DNA of 64,000 nt from Paracoccaceae bacterium (GCA_013214575.1 JABSSD010000217.1:30039-94038); one strand, 5' to 3'. Positions 36,856 to 45,933 are shown, counted from the first letter of the stretch. Made by a program: numbers and translations. Notes: a model not told the origin generated them from the letters alone.

Positions 36856-36873
36856 CCCGACCGGTTGGTCGGG
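36856..36873 (+). promoter_or_regulatory. Palindrome upstream of the aldehyde dehydrogenase gene, possible repressor site
   Basis: CCCGACC / GGTCGGG around GGTT, 28 bases before the start codon, a size and composition usual for TetR-family operators. A second palindrome, ATTTGATCAAAT, lies at 36788-36799. No regulator gene is adjacent. Confidence 0.45.
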
Positions 36874-36900
36874 AACACAGTCTGTCTTGGGAGAATCGAC

Positions 36901-38340
36901 ATGATCGAGAAACGTGATTTTTACATCAACGGCCGTTGGGTCGCCCCGTCACAAGCCAATGATTTTGCGGTTATCGACCCCTCGACCGAGGAGGTCTGTG
37001 CGGTGATCTCACTGGGCAGCGAGGCCGATACCAACGCCGCCGTCGCCGCCGCCAAGGCAGCGCTGCCAGGCTGGATGGCAACGCCGCCAGCCGAGCGTAT
37101 CGCCATGGTCGAAAAGCTGGTCGAGGCCTACAAGGCCCGTGGCGAGGATCTGGCTCAGGCGATGTCATCTGAGATGGGGGCGCCAATTGATATGGCCCGC
37201 AGCCAGCAGGTTGGCGCCGGCATTGGCCATCTAAAGAACTTCATCCGGGCCGCCAAGGCGTTCCAATTCGAAAAACCGCTGGGCGATCACGCGCCCAATG
37301 ACCGGATTATTCATGAGGCCGTCGGCGTTGCGGCGCTGATCACCCCGTGGAACTGGCCGATGAACCAGATCACCCTCAAGGTTGGCGCGGCGGCGATTTC
37401 CGGCTGCACCATGGTGCTGAAACCCTCCGAGCAAAGCCCGCTGAACGCGATGATCTTTGCCGAAATGATGGACGAGGCAGGCTTTCCCCCCGGTGTCTTC
37501 AACCTGGTCAACGGCGACGGTATCGGCGTCGGCTCAACCCTGTCGGCACACCCGGATGTGGACATGGTTTCCTTTACCGGTTCCACCCGGGCCGGCACCG
37601 CGATTTCCAAATCCGCGGCTGACACCCTGAAAAAGGTTCACCTGGAACTGGGCGGCAAGGGCGCCAACGTGATCTTTGACGATGCCGATGAAAAGGCTGT
37701 CAAACGCGGCGTGCTGCATATGATGAACAACAGCGGCCAAAGCTGCAATGCACCGAGCCGGATGCTGGTGCAGCGCGGCATCTATGATCAGGCGGTCGCC
37801 ACCGCTGTTGAGGTTGCCGGTAAAATCACTGTGGGCCCAGCCTCGCAAGAGGGCCGCCACATCGGCCCGGTGGTCAATGAATTGCAGTGGGGCAAGATCC
37901 AAAGCTTGATTCAGGCAGGCATCGACGAAGGCGCCAAGCTGGTTGCCGGTGGCACCGGACGTCCCGAAGGGCTGGACAAAGGCTTCTATGTCAAACCCAC
38001 CATTTTTGCAGATGTGACCAACCAGATGATGGTCGCCCGCGAGGAAATCTTTGGCCCGGTTCTGGCGATGATCCCCTTCGACACCGAGGAAGAGGCCATC
38101 GAGATCGCCAATGACACGCCTTATGGTCTGACCAACTACGTCCAGACCCAGGACATGGCGCGCGCCAACCGCATGGCCCGCCAGTTGCGTTCGGGCATGG
38201 TTGAGATGAACGGCCAGCCCCGCTCTGCCGGGGCGCCCTTTGGCGGCATGAAGCAATCCGGCAATGGCCGCGAAGGCGGCAGCTGGGGCATCGAGGATTT
38301 CCTTGAGGTCAAAGCCGTTGGCGGCTGGACTGCGGAATAA
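36901..38340 (+). CDS. Aldehyde dehydrogenase (NAD(P)-dependent)
   Basis: 479 residues with the complete ALDH pattern: ALITPWNWPMNQITLKVGAA, FTGSTRAGTAIS, catalytic Glu in HLELGGKGANVIF (about 250), catalytic Cys in NNSGQSCNAPSRM (about 282), EEIFGPVLAMIPF and GGMKQSGNGREGG. Asn after the catalytic Cys and the SGQSC context fit the broad-substrate group. Substrate unknown. ATG 36901 follows GGGAGAATCGAC. It is not closely related to the deoC-linked ALDH. Confidence 0.92.
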   Translation: MIEKRDFYINGRWVAPSQANDFAVIDPSTEEVCAVISLGSEADTNAAVAAAKAALPGWMATPPAERIAMVEKLVEAYKARGEDLAQAMSSEMGAPIDMARSQQVGAGIGHLKNFIRAAKAFQFEKPLGDHAPNDRIIHEAVGVAALITPWNWPMNQITLKVGAAAISGCTMVLKPSEQSPLNAMIFAEMMDEAGFPPGVFNLVNGDGIGVGSTLSAHPDVDMVSFTGSTRAGTAISKSAADTLKKVHLELGGKGANVIFDDADEKAVKRGVLHMMNNSGQSCNAPSRMLVQRGIYDQAVATAVEVAGKITVGPASQEGRHIGPVVNELQWGKIQSLIQAGIDEGAKLVAGGTGRPEGLDKGFYVKPTIFADVTNQMMVAREEIFGPVLAMIPFDTEEEAIEIANDTPYGLTNYVQTQDMARANRMARQLRSGMVEMNGQPRSAGAPFGGMKQSGNGREGGSWGIEDFLEVKAVGGWTAE

Positions 38341-38411
38341 CCCGCGCGCCTCTGCCACAAACCGGTGCGCTCCCGCGCCCACGGGATGCACTAGGTGCAC
38401 CCCTGGCGGCC

Positions 38412-38449
38412 TTGGGCCCGGCGCCGCGCAAGCGCGGCGCCGGGCCCAA
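38412..38449. repeat. Near-uninterrupted 38-bp inverted repeat
   Basis: Two 18-base arms (left arm TTGGGCCCGGCGCCGCGC) surround two A residues. It lies between the convergent ALDH and glyoxalase-related genes. The last bases of the window carry a similar GCCTTGGGC-(C/G)N-GGCGCCGCGC pattern, so this may be a repeat family. Confidence 0.75.
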
Positions 38450-38519
38450 CTGAAGCCGGTCGTCCGTCAGGAATGGCCGGCTTCAGGCGGGAGCCTGCCG
38501 GTTGCTCGCTAAAAACAGG

Positions 38520-38960
38520 TCAGGCCGATATCAGCTCAACACTCAACTGCGGCACCCCGTCCGAGGTTTTGCTGACCGAGCAACCATCCCAGCCAATGGT
38601 GCCGCTGACCCGCTGGCGAAAGTTTGAAAAACTGTCGAATTTCACCACATCAACCGGTACATCAAAATGCAGGGCGATGCGGCGTTGCTCGCCATCCCCC
38701 AGCACTGTCAGACTGCGTATGGTGGCGGCAAACCGCTGCCCCAGATAGCACCCATGCACCCGCTCTCCGATCCGCAAATGCAGCTTGTTGCCGGCCTGGG
38801 CACTCAGCGTGTTCCAGTCCCGCAGACCATGTTGCTGCGCCAATAGCTCAAGCGATTTGCTGTGGCTGATCTCATGGCCGCTGGAGCGCAGCCTGTCACG
38901 CAAGCGTTTCGCCTGCACCTTCAGCTCCGAAACCGGAGCCAGAATAGGGGTCTTGATCAT
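38520..38960 (-). CDS. Glyoxalase-related protein, unknown role
   Basis: 146 residues. The N-terminal 60 residues form a helical module with SELKVQAKRLRDRLRSSG, then SHSKSLELLAQQHGLRDWNTLSA, a pattern found in small proteins annotated as glyoxalase superfamily (Glyoxalase_8-like). The rest is beta-rich (GERVHGCYLGQRFAATIRSL, RRIALHFDVPVDVVKFDSF). No metal-binding or active site is evident. The family name is from memory and should be treated as provisional. Confidence 0.6.
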   Translation of the reverse strand: MIKTPILAPVSELKVQAKRLRDRLRSSGHEISHSKSLELLAQQHGLRDWNTLSAQAGNKLHLRIGERVHGCYLGQRFAATIRSLTVLGDGEQRRIALHFDVPVDVVKFDSFSNFRQRVSGTIGWDGCSVSKTSDGVPQLSVELISA

Positions 38961-39206
38961 CTTTGCCTCGTCTTATCATACGGGCGCGCAGGTTGTGACG
39001 GGGCTCGCATTGCCATCTGGCGCGCCATGATTGTCGGCGGAAGATGTAGATCAAGCAGGTTTCACCATAGCCAAAGGGCCGCGAGCGGCAGGGACCTGAA
39101 CCTGCGGCCTAGATAAGCAGGCACGGTCCCCTGGTCAATCCCCGACTGGCTTTGATCACCAGGACCGCCTATGAAGGCGCCAGCCGAATGATCAAAGGAC
39201 CGCGCC

Positions 39207-40052
39207 GTGATCACTGCCCGCCTGCATGGTCGACTGGGAAACCAGATGTTTCAATATGCCGCCGCGGCCGGGTTGGCGGCGCGCCATAACGTGCCGGTGG
39301 CGCTGGATACGCGCGGCGCCGAGCGGCGTGGCGAAGGCACTCCCACCCGGGTGTTTAATCTGGATCTGGCGCCGCCAACGGCGCTGCCGCCGCTGAAACA
39401 GCAGGCACCGCTGCGCTATGCGCTGTGGCGGGTCTCGGGCACTGCGCCGCGATTCCGGCGCGAACAGGGCCTCGGCTACAACGCCGCGATCGAGGGCTGG
39501 GGCGATGGCAGCTATCTGCATGGCTATTGGCAATCCGAGCGCTATTTTGCCCATATCGAGGCGCAGATCCGCGCCGCCTTCACCTTTCCCGCGTTTTCCA
39601 ATGCGCAGAACGCCGAGATGGCCGATCGGATTTCCGCCGACACCGCGATCTCGCTGCATGTCCGGCGCGGCGATTACCTGACCTTCGGCGCCCATGTGCT
39701 CTGTGATCAGGCCTATTACCAGGCTGCACTGGCGCGGCTGCTGGACGGGGTGCAGCGTGAGCCTACGGTCTATGTGTTCTCGGATGATCCACAATGGGCC
39801 AAGGACAACCTACCGCTGCCCTGCACCAAGGTGGTGGTGGATTTCAACGGGCCTGACACTGATTTCGAAGACATGCGACTGATGAGCCTGTGCCAGCATA
39901 ACATCATCGGCAACAGCTCATTTTCATGGTGGGCGGCCTGGCTGAACCAGTCCCCGGACAAGCGGGTGGCGGGGCCCACAAAATGGTTCGGAAATCCCAA
40001 GCTGAGCAACCCGGATATCCTGCCGCCTGACTGGTTGAAGATCAGCACCTGA
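39207..40052 (+). CDS. Alpha-1,2-fucosyltransferase (GT11 family)
   Basis: 281 residues. Family motifs: GRLGNQMFQYAAAAGLA at the N-terminus, GYWQSERYF, the donor-binding HVRRGDYL (about 151-158), VFSDDPQWA, and GNSSFSWWAAWLN near the C-terminus. It transfers fucose (or a related 6-deoxyhexose) to a surface polysaccharide. The preceding 246 bases hold no recognisable gene. With the GT25 and FkbM genes 4 kb away it belongs to scattered surface-glycan genes. Confidence 0.9.
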   Translation: MITARLHGRLGNQMFQYAAAAGLAARHNVPVALDTRGAERRGEGTPTRVFNLDLAPPTALPPLKQQAPLRYALWRVSGTAPRFRREQGLGYNAAIEGWGDGSYLHGYWQSERYFAHIEAQIRAAFTFPAFSNAQNAEMADRISADTAISLHVRRGDYLTFGAHVLCDQAYYQAALARLLDGVQREPTVYVFSDDPQWAKDNLPLPCTKVVVDFNGPDTDFEDMRLMSLCQHNIIGNSSFSWWAAWLNQSPDKRVAGPTKWFGNPKLSNPDILPPDWLKIST

Positions 40053-40084
40053 GCAGGGGTCGCAGATTAACTCAGCGTTAGGTT

Positions 40085-40100
40085 GTTTCGCGCGCGAAAC
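40085..40100 (+). promoter_or_regulatory. Perfect 16-bp palindrome within promoter-like sequence
   Basis: GTTTCGCGCGCGAAAC, perfectly symmetrical. TTGTTT (40084-40089) overlaps its left end and TATGTT lies about 16 bases further on, so it sits where a repressor would cover a promoter. The flanking genes are convergent, so any transcript would run antisense into the RluA gene or encode the 16-codon frame at 40113-40163. Confidence 0.45.
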
Positions 40101-40198
40101 GTATTATGTTAAATGCCCGGCATTCCATACACACGCACGGCAGGTGCCTGCCCGAGCCGCTAGCGGCCCCGGCGGGACCACCACCAGATAGTCTCAGA

Positions 40199-40852
40199 TC
40201 AAAAATCTGGCTTGGCGCGGAACTTGATGGATTGGCTGGTCTCGGGGTGATTCACCCGCAGTTCCTGCGAATGCAGCATCATCCGGTCATGCTCTCTCGC
40301 GGTACCGGTGGCATAGAGCGGATCGCCCAGGATCGGATGACCCAGCGCCAACATATGCAGCCGCAGCTGATGGGTCCGGCCGGTCTTGGGGGTCAGCCGC
40401 ACCCGGGTTTCATCAACGCCGTATTTGACCACATTCCAATCGGTGAGTGAGGCCTTGCCGGTATGGTGACAGACCATTTGCCGCGGCCGGTTGGGCCAGT
40501 CCACGATCAGCGGCAAATCCACAGTGCCGGTGCGCGGCTCTAGCCGGCCGGTGAGGCGGGCGACATAGACCTTGCGGGTGGTACGCTGTTCAAACTGCAT
40601 CGACAGATTGCGCTGCGCATGCGGGGTCAGGGCAAACAGGATCACCCCAGAGGTGTCGCGATCCAGCCGATGCACCAGCAGCGCCTCGGGAAAGGCGATC
40701 TGCACCCGGGTCAGCAGACAATCGGCCAGGTGCTCGCCCCGGCCCGGCACCGAAAGCAATCCGGCGGGTTTGTTCACCGCCACGATCTGGGCGTCGGTAT
40801 GCAGGTACTCTATCGGGTCCTGCGGTGGGGTATATTCGCTTGATACTGCCAT
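40199..40852 (-). CDS. RluA-family pseudouridine synthase
   Basis: 217 residues. VNKPAGLLSVPGRGEHLADC begins the catalytic domain; the catalytic Asp64 is in VHRLDRDTSGVILFAL; TGRTHQLRLHMLALGHPILGD completes the family pattern. No S4 domain is present, as in the RluA subgroup that modifies 23S rRNA and tRNA. ATG 40852 (MAVSSEY) was chosen because upstream codons show no conservation. The target position cannot be fixed. Confidence 0.87.
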   Translation of the reverse strand: MAVSSEYTPPQDPIEYLHTDAQIVAVNKPAGLLSVPGRGEHLADCLLTRVQIAFPEALLVHRLDRDTSGVILFALTPHAQRNLSMQFEQRTTRKVYVARLTGRLEPRTGTVDLPLIVDWPNRPRQMVCHHTGKASLTDWNVVKYGVDETRVRLTPKTGRTHQLRLHMLALGHPILGDPLYATGTAREHDRMMLHSQELRVNHPETSQSIKFRAKPDF

Positions 40853-40959
40853 AGGCGCCTGCCTAGCGCCTGTGGGCGGCGGGGGCAAGTTCCCGCAACG
40901 TCGGGCCTGCCCCTCTTCTGCACATCGCCGCAGGATTGGCAAAACCGAAGGAGAGACCA

Positions 40960-41370
40960 ATGCATCCCACACTCAGCGCCATGATGGAGGTCGTGGCCTC
41001 AGGCGACGACAGCAAAATCGCCGGTTTACTGGCCGAGGACGTAACATTTCTGCCGCCCACCTACTGGAAAACCTGGAGCGGACGGGAGCCGGTGGCGGCG
41101 GTGCTGGGTCATGTGGGCAAAGTATTCAGCGATTTCAGCTATCGCCGGGTGATGGGAGACGGCAACGATTGGGCACTGGAATTCCAATGCAAGATCGGTA
41201 AACTCGACGCTGTTGGGGTGGATCTGATCACCCTGAACAACGACGGATTGATCCAAGTGTTCGAGGTGACCATGCGCCCTTACAAATCAGTCGGTGCCCT
41301 GCGCGAGGCGGTGAATGCGCGGGTGATGACCGATGCACGATTTCTGAAATACCGCGAGGCGCTCAGCTGA
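40960..41370 (+). CDS. NTF2-like (SnoaL-type) protein
   Basis: 136 residues forming an NTF2-like cone: LSAMMEVVASGDDSKIAGLL, FLPPTYWKTWSGREPVAAVL, ALEFQCKIG, GVDLITLNNDGLIQVFEVTMRP. These folds bind small hydrophobic ligands and range from isomerases to non-catalytic proteins. AAGGAGAG precedes ATG 40960. The stop codon touches the next reading frame, so it is probably cotranslated with the SGNH hydrolase. Function unknown. Confidence 0.75.
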   Translation: MHPTLSAMMEVVASGDDSKIAGLLAEDVTFLPPTYWKTWSGREPVAAVLGHVGKVFSDFSYRRVMGDGNDWALEFQCKIGKLDAVGVDLITLNNDGLIQVFEVTMRPYKSVGALREAVNARVMTDARFLKYREALS

Positions 41371-41411
41371 TTGCCCTGGACCAGATCCTGCGTATCCCGC
41401 TGCTGCCGTTA

Positions 41412-42065
41412 TTGATCACTCAGGCTCTGCAAGTTCGTCGCAAGGCCCTGCTACTGCCCGAGCCCAAAGGCGATCGCACCGGGGCCAACGGCAGCGGCCC
41501 TACATTACGCCTGTTGATCACCGGTGACAGCTCGGCCGCTGGGGTCGGTGCAGGCACCCAGTCCGAGGCGCTGAGCGGGCAATTGGTGCAACAGCTGTCG
41601 AGGCGCTGTGCGGTGACCTGGCGGCTGGAGGCAGCAACGGGTCATACCACCCGCGACGCCATAGCCCGGTTGCGGTCTCTGCATGGGCATACCTTTGACT
41701 GCGCCGTCATTGCACTGGGTGTCAATGATGTCACCCGTGCCACCAGCAGGGCGCGTTTTCTGGCAAACCAGTCTGAGCTGTGGACGCTGCTGAAACAGCA
41801 GTTCGGCGTGCGCCACATTCTGTCATCCGGCGTGCCCCCCATACAGCACTTTCCGCTGCTACCGCAGCCTCTGGCCTGGGTTCTGGGGCGTCATGCGGCC
41901 CGGCTGGATGCGGGACTGGGGGAACTGGCCGACGGGCATGGCAACGTCACCCATATTCCATTGACCCTGCCCCAGGATCCAGCACTGGCTGCCCCGGACG
42001 GGTTTCACCCCAACCCGGCAGCCTACGCATTATGGGCAGAGAACCTGGCGCGACATATCCCCTAG
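41412..42065 (+). CDS. SGNH/GDSL-type hydrolase
   Basis: 217 residues from a TTG; the frame stays open upstream (LRIPLLPL), so the true start may be near 41370, coupled to the preceding stop codon. SGNH blocks are visible: LLITGDSSAAGVGAG (Ser nucleophile), TGHTTRDAI (Gly block), IALGVNDVTR (Asn block) and APDGFHPNPAAYALWA (Asp-His). It should hydrolyse an ester, such as an acyl or acetyl group. Its last 4 bases overlap the end of the convergent rarD-like gene. Confidence 0.8.
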   Translation: MITQALQVRRKALLLPEPKGDRTGANGSGPTLRLLITGDSSAAGVGAGTQSEALSGQLVQQLSRRCAVTWRLEAATGHTTRDAIARLRSLHGHTFDCAVIALGVNDVTRATSRARFLANQSELWTLLKQQFGVRHILSSGVPPIQHFPLLPQPLAWVLGRHAARLDAGLGELADGHGNVTHIPLTLPQDPALAAPDGFHPNPAAYALWAENLARHIP

Positions 42066-42964
42066 GCAGACCGGGCGCGCAGCTGTTTGACCAGCGACAC
42101 CGAATAGATCACCAGCGCCGCCCAGATCATCGGAAAGGCAATCATCCGGGCGCCGCCGAATTCCTCGCCAAAGGCAAACACCGCGATCAGGAAGATCATC
42201 GTGGGGGCGATATATTGCAGGATGCCGATGGTCGACAGCTGCAACAGCTTGGCGCCATTGGCATAGGTGATCAGAGGCACCGCGGTGACGATGCCACAGC
42301 CCAGCAGCAGCGCGGTATCCACACCCGTGCCACCGATATGTCCAGTGCCGGTCACCGACAGATAGATCACATAGCCCAGCGCCACCGGCAGCAGGATCAG
42401 CACTTCCAGCATAAACCCCTGATTGGGGCCGACCGGCAGTGATTTCTTGAAAAAGGCGTAAAAGCCCCAGGATAGGGTCAATCCAATGGCCACCAGCGGC
42501 AATCCTCCGGCGGCAACCGTCAACACCACAACCGCAGCAGCGGCCAGCGCAATCGCCACCATCTGCACCGCAGTGGGCCGCTCGCCCAGCAGCAGCGACC
42601 CCAGCAAGACGCTGAACAACGGGTTGATATAATAGCCCAGCGCCGCATCAAGGGTATGACCATTGGCAATCGCCCAGACATAGATCCCCCAGTTGACCGT
42701 GATCAGCGCCGCCGTAACAGCGGCCATCAGCAGCGTCTTGGGGCTGCGCAGCGCCGCCATCAGATCATCGGTGCGGCGCAGCACAATCAGCAATAGCCCC
42801 GCCACCGGCACCGACCAGATCACCCGATGCGCCACCACCTCGGCCGCCGGGAAATGCGACAGCGCCTTCATATAGAGCGGCATCAACCCCCACATCACAT
42901 AGGCGGACAAGGCAAAGACCAAGCCGCGCGGGCTATCGGTATTGTTGGGGTTGGGGGATGTCAT
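42062..42964 (-). CDS. rarD: EamA-family transporter RarD
   Basis: 300 residues with ten membrane segments. RarD signature: GLVFALSAYVMWGLMPLYMKAL, AEVVAHRVIWSVP, LGYYINPLFSVLLGSLLLGERP and GILQYIAPTMIFLIAVFAFGE. The substrate is not established (linked to chloramphenicol sensitivity in enterics). It shares its 3' end with the SGNH gene by 4 bases and lies 18 bases after the DUF3995 gene, with which it may be cotranscribed. Confidence 0.9.
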   Translation of the reverse strand: MTSPNPNNTDSPRGLVFALSAYVMWGLMPLYMKALSHFPAAEVVAHRVIWSVPVAGLLLIVLRRTDDLMAALRSPKTLLMAAVTAALITVNWGIYVWAIANGHTLDAALGYYINPLFSVLLGSLLLGERPTAVQMVAIALAAAAVVVLTVAAGGLPLVAIGLTLSWGFYAFFKKSLPVGPNQGFMLEVLILLPVALGYVIYLSVTGTGHIGGTGVDTALLLGCGIVTAVPLITYANGAKLLQLSTIGILQYIAPTMIFLIAVFAFGEEFGGARMIAFPMIWAALVIYSVSLVKQLRARSA

Positions 42965-42982
42965 CAGGCGCGCCTCCCGGCA

Positions 42983-43414
42983 TCAGGTCAGGGCAACATC
43001 AAGCAGCAGCGCCGCAATCAAAATGCACAGCGGGCCGTATCGGGTCTGGTCGAACCGGGCAAAGGGCTGCTCGGGCGCCATCGCGCGCCAATGGGGGATA
43101 TAGGCGGCAAGCCCCCGGAACGAGAACACAAGAATCATCGCAACCAGCAGAATTCGGTACATCTGAAACAGCAAAAACTCCTGCATTAGACCCGCATAGG
43201 CCAGCACAACATGGGCGGCGCCAGTCAGCACCAAGGCAACCATCAGACTGGCCAGTCGCGGCGGCATCTTTTTAATGCCTTTGCTGCCCACAACCGTTTT
43301 GGCCAGACTTGCTTCATCCGCTGCCGGCCAATGGCTGCCCATGGCCCAAAGCAGATGCAGCAGGGCAATACCCAGCAACAGGATGACCACAAGAATTGCG
43401 CTGAAGGGCATCAT
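42983..43414 (-). CDS. DUF3995 membrane protein
   Basis: 143 residues with four hydrophobic segments: SAILVVILLLGIALLHLLWAMG, ASLMVALVLTGAAHVVLAYAG, LLFQMYRILLVAMILVFSFRG and PLCILIAALLLDVAL. LHLLWAMGSHWP and FARFDQTRYGPLC are typical of DUF3995. Role unknown. Two adjacent ATGs can serve as start; no clear ribosome-binding site precedes them. Confidence 0.75.
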   Translation of the reverse strand: MMPFSAILVVILLLGIALLHLLWAMGSHWPAADEASLAKTVVGSKGIKKMPPRLASLMVALVLTGAAHVVLAYAGLMQEFLLFQMYRILLVAMILVFSFRGLAAYIPHWRAMAPEQPFARFDQTRYGPLCILIAALLLDVALT

Positions 43415-43482
43415 TAGGAGGACTTTCTGTTCGAACCGGCTGCCGCATGGCTCTCACCAAACGGCAGCATGTTCAACAGAAA

Positions 43483-45933
43483 TCAGAGTTTCACGCGCTC
43501 GGACTTGGGATCATACATCGGCTTCAGCGAGGCCTCGGCCTTGACCCGGGTGCCCATCACGTCGATTTCATAACTCGAGGCCAGCACATCAGCGGCGCTT
43601 TCGCCCTCGCAGGGCACATAGCCCATGCCAATGGCAGCCCCCAGCGTGTGACCGTAGTTGCCCGAGCTGATATAGCCAACGATCTCGCCATCCCGCAGCA
43701 ACGGTTCGTTGTGGTACAGCAGTGGTTCGGGATCAGTGAGCTTGAACTGCACCATGCGGTTTTTGGGTCCAGTCTCCTTGCGCTCCAGCACCGCATCACG
43801 GCCGATGAAATCGGGCTTGTCGGTCTTCACCGCAAAGCCAAGACCGGCATCAATCACATGGTCCTCGCAGGTGATGTCATGGCCAAAGTGGCGAAAGCCC
43901 TTTTCGATCCGGCAACTGTCCATCATATGCATGCCGCAGAGCTTTAGCCCCATGTCCTGGCCGGCCTCGGACAGGGTCTCAAAGACATGTCCCGCCATAT
44001 CCGAGCTGACATAGACCTCCCAGCCCAGCTCGCCCACGTAAGTCACCCGGTGGACGCGGGCCAGCCCCATGCCCAGCTCGATCTCTTGTGCGGTGCCAAA
44101 GGGGTTTACCGCGTTTGAAAAATCATTGGGCGAGACCTTTTGCAGCAACTCGCGTGAGCGTGGGCCCATCACCGCCAGCACCCCCTCGCCCGCCGTCACA
44201 TCAGTGAGCACCACCCGGTAATCCCCTTGGTTGCGCATCATCCAGGTCTGATCTGCCAGCCGGGTGGTTGAGGGAGTCACCACCAGATAGACGGTTTCAC
44301 TAAGCCGGGTAACGGTGACATCGGCCTCGATGCCGCCGCGCGCATTCAGGAACTGAGTATAGACGATCTTGCCCAGCGGCACCGAAAGATTGGCCCCACA
44401 GACATAGTTCAGAAAGGCCTCGGCATCGGGGCCCTCAACGCGGATTTTGCCGAATGAGGACATGTCATACATGCCGACATTCTCGCGCACCGCACGGTGT
44501 TCGGCGGCCGAGTTTTCGAACCAGTTCTGCCGTTTCCAACTGTATTGATATTGCCGCTCCTGGCCTTCATTGGCAAACCAGTTGGCGCGCTCCCAGCCAG
44601 CGGTCTCGCCCATCACCGCGCCGCGGTCCAGCAGGTGCCGGTGGAACGGTGAGCGGCGAATGCCACGCGCGGTGGCCTTTTGGCGGAACGGGAAGTGATC
44701 GGCATAGAGCAGCCCCAGCGTTTCCTTGGAGCGCTCATACAGGTAGTGCTGATTGCCCTGAAACGGCTGCATACGGGACACGTCGACATCGCCCAGATCA
44801 AAGGGTTTCTCGCCCGCATCCATCCATTGCGCCAGCGCCATGCCAGCGCCGCCAGCCGACTGGATACCGATCGAGTTGAAACCCGCCGCCACCCAGACAT
44901 TGTCCATCTCAGGCGCCTGGCCCAGGTGATAGGCATCATCCGGGGTGAAGCTCTCGGGGCCATTAAAGAAGGTGTGGATACCAACCTCGGCCAGCATCGG
45001 CATCCGATTGCAGGCGGCCTCGAGTATAGGCTCGAAGTGGTCGAAGTCTTCCGGCAGCTGGTCAAATTCAAAGCGCTCGGAAATGCCCTCCATGCCCCAG
45101 GGCTTGGCATTGGGCTCAAAAGCCCCCAGCAGGATCTTGCCGGCATCTTCCTTGTAATAGGCGCATTCATCCGGCACCCGCAGCACTGGCATCTGGCTCA
45201 GACCGGGGATCGCCTCGGTGACGATGTAGAAATGCTCGCAGGCATGCAGTGGCACATTGGTACCGGCCATCTTGCCGACCTCGCGGCCCCACATGCCGGC
45301 ACAGTTCACCACCATATCCGCCTCGATATGACCCTGCTGCGCACCGTCATCGCTGACCCAGTCCACCCCGGTCACCCGGCGGTCCTGGCGGGTCATGCCG
45401 ACTACCTTGATGCGCTCCTTGATCAGCGCCCCGTTCTGGCGCGCCCCCTTGGCCAGCGCCAGGGTGATATTGGCCGGATCAGCCTGGCCATCCGTAGGCA
45501 GCCAAATACCGCCAGTCACCCCGTCAAGGTTCAGATGCTCGTAACGTTGCTTGACTTCGGCTGGTGTCAGCTCTTCGGCCGGCACCCCAAAGGCCCGCGC
45601 CATGGCGGCGCTGCGAAACAGCTCTTCGCGCCGCTCATCGGTCAAGGCCACCGAGATCGACCCAACCTGGCGTATACCTGTGGAAACCCCAGTTTCCGCT
45701 TCCAGCCCGTGATACAACTCGGCAGAATATCGCGCCAATTTGGTCATGTTGGAGCTGGCCCGCAGCTGACCGATCAATCCGGCCGCATGCCAGGTGGTGC
45801 CGCTGGTCAGCTGTTTGCGCTCCAGCAGCACCACATCCTGCCAGCCCAGTTTGGCCAGATGGTAGGCCACCGAACAGCCGATGACGCCACCGCCGATAAT
45901 GACCACACGGGCTTTGTTGGGAAGATCGCTCAT
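43483..45933 (-). CDS. Dimethylglycine/sarcosine dehydrogenase-like flavoprotein with GcvT domain
   Basis: 816 residues. The N-terminal DAO-type FAD domain has VVIIGGGVIGCSVAYHLA and the TTWHAAGL block, whose His49 is the covalent FAD site in mammalian DMGDH and sarcosine dehydrogenase. The C-terminal half (from about 430) is a folate-binding GcvT-like domain (REHRAVRENVGMYDMSSFGK-like sequence, ARGGIEADVTVTRL, GELGWEVYVSS, MDSCRIEKGFRHFGHDI). It should demethylate an N-methylated glycine and pass the one-carbon unit to tetrahydrofolate. A GlxA-type regulator gene lies just upstream on the same strand, consistent with induction by a betaine-type compound. Exact substrate uncertain. Confidence 0.88.
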   Translation of the reverse strand: MSDLPNKARVVIIGGGVIGCSVAYHLAKLGWQDVVLLERKQLTSGTTWHAAGLIGQLRASSNMTKLARYSAELYHGLEAETGVSTGIRQVGSISVALTDERREELFRSAAMARAFGVPAEELTPAEVKQRYEHLNLDGVTGGIWLPTDGQADPANITLALAKGARQNGALIKERIKVVGMTRQDRRVTGVDWVSDDGAQQGHIEADMVVNCAGMWGREVGKMAGTNVPLHACEHFYIVTEAIPGLSQMPVLRVPDECAYYKEDAGKILLGAFEPNAKPWGMEGISERFEFDQLPEDFDHFEPILEAACNRMPMLAEVGIHTFFNGPESFTPDDAYHLGQAPEMDNVWVAAGFNSIGIQSAGGAGMALAQWMDAGEKPFDLGDVDVSRMQPFQGNQHYLYERSKETLGLLYADHFPFRQKATARGIRRSPFHRHLLDRGAVMGETAGWERANWFANEGQERQYQYSWKRQNWFENSAAEHRAVRENVGMYDMSSFGKIRVEGPDAEAFLNYVCGANLSVPLGKIVYTQFLNARGGIEADVTVTRLSETVYLVVTPSTTRLADQTWMMRNQGDYRVVLTDVTAGEGVLAVMGPRSRELLQKVSPNDFSNAVNPFGTAQEIELGMGLARVHRVTYVGELGWEVYVSSDMAGHVFETLSEAGQDMGLKLCGMHMMDSCRIEKGFRHFGHDITCEDHVIDAGLGFAVKTDKPDFIGRDAVLERKETGPKNRMVQFKLTDPEPLLYHNEPLLRDGEIVGYISSGNYGHTLGAAIGMGYVPCEGESAADVLASSYEIDVMGTRVKAEASLKPMYDPKSERVKL

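Noticed and set aside
38961..39206. Possible structured RNA or tRNA before the fucosyltransferase gene
   Set aside because: Some short stems can be drawn, but no cloverleaf, T-loop or known riboswitch core was found.
33000..40000. Genomic island bounded by tRNA and integrase
   Set aside because: The region is accessory-like (fic remnant, glycosyltransferases), but no integrase, tRNA end or direct repeat was seen.
40106..40450. Plus-strand frame of 114 codons over the RluA gene
   Set aside because: Antisense to a well-supported gene and low-complexity. Only its possible promoter and the short frame at 40113 were kept as a finding.
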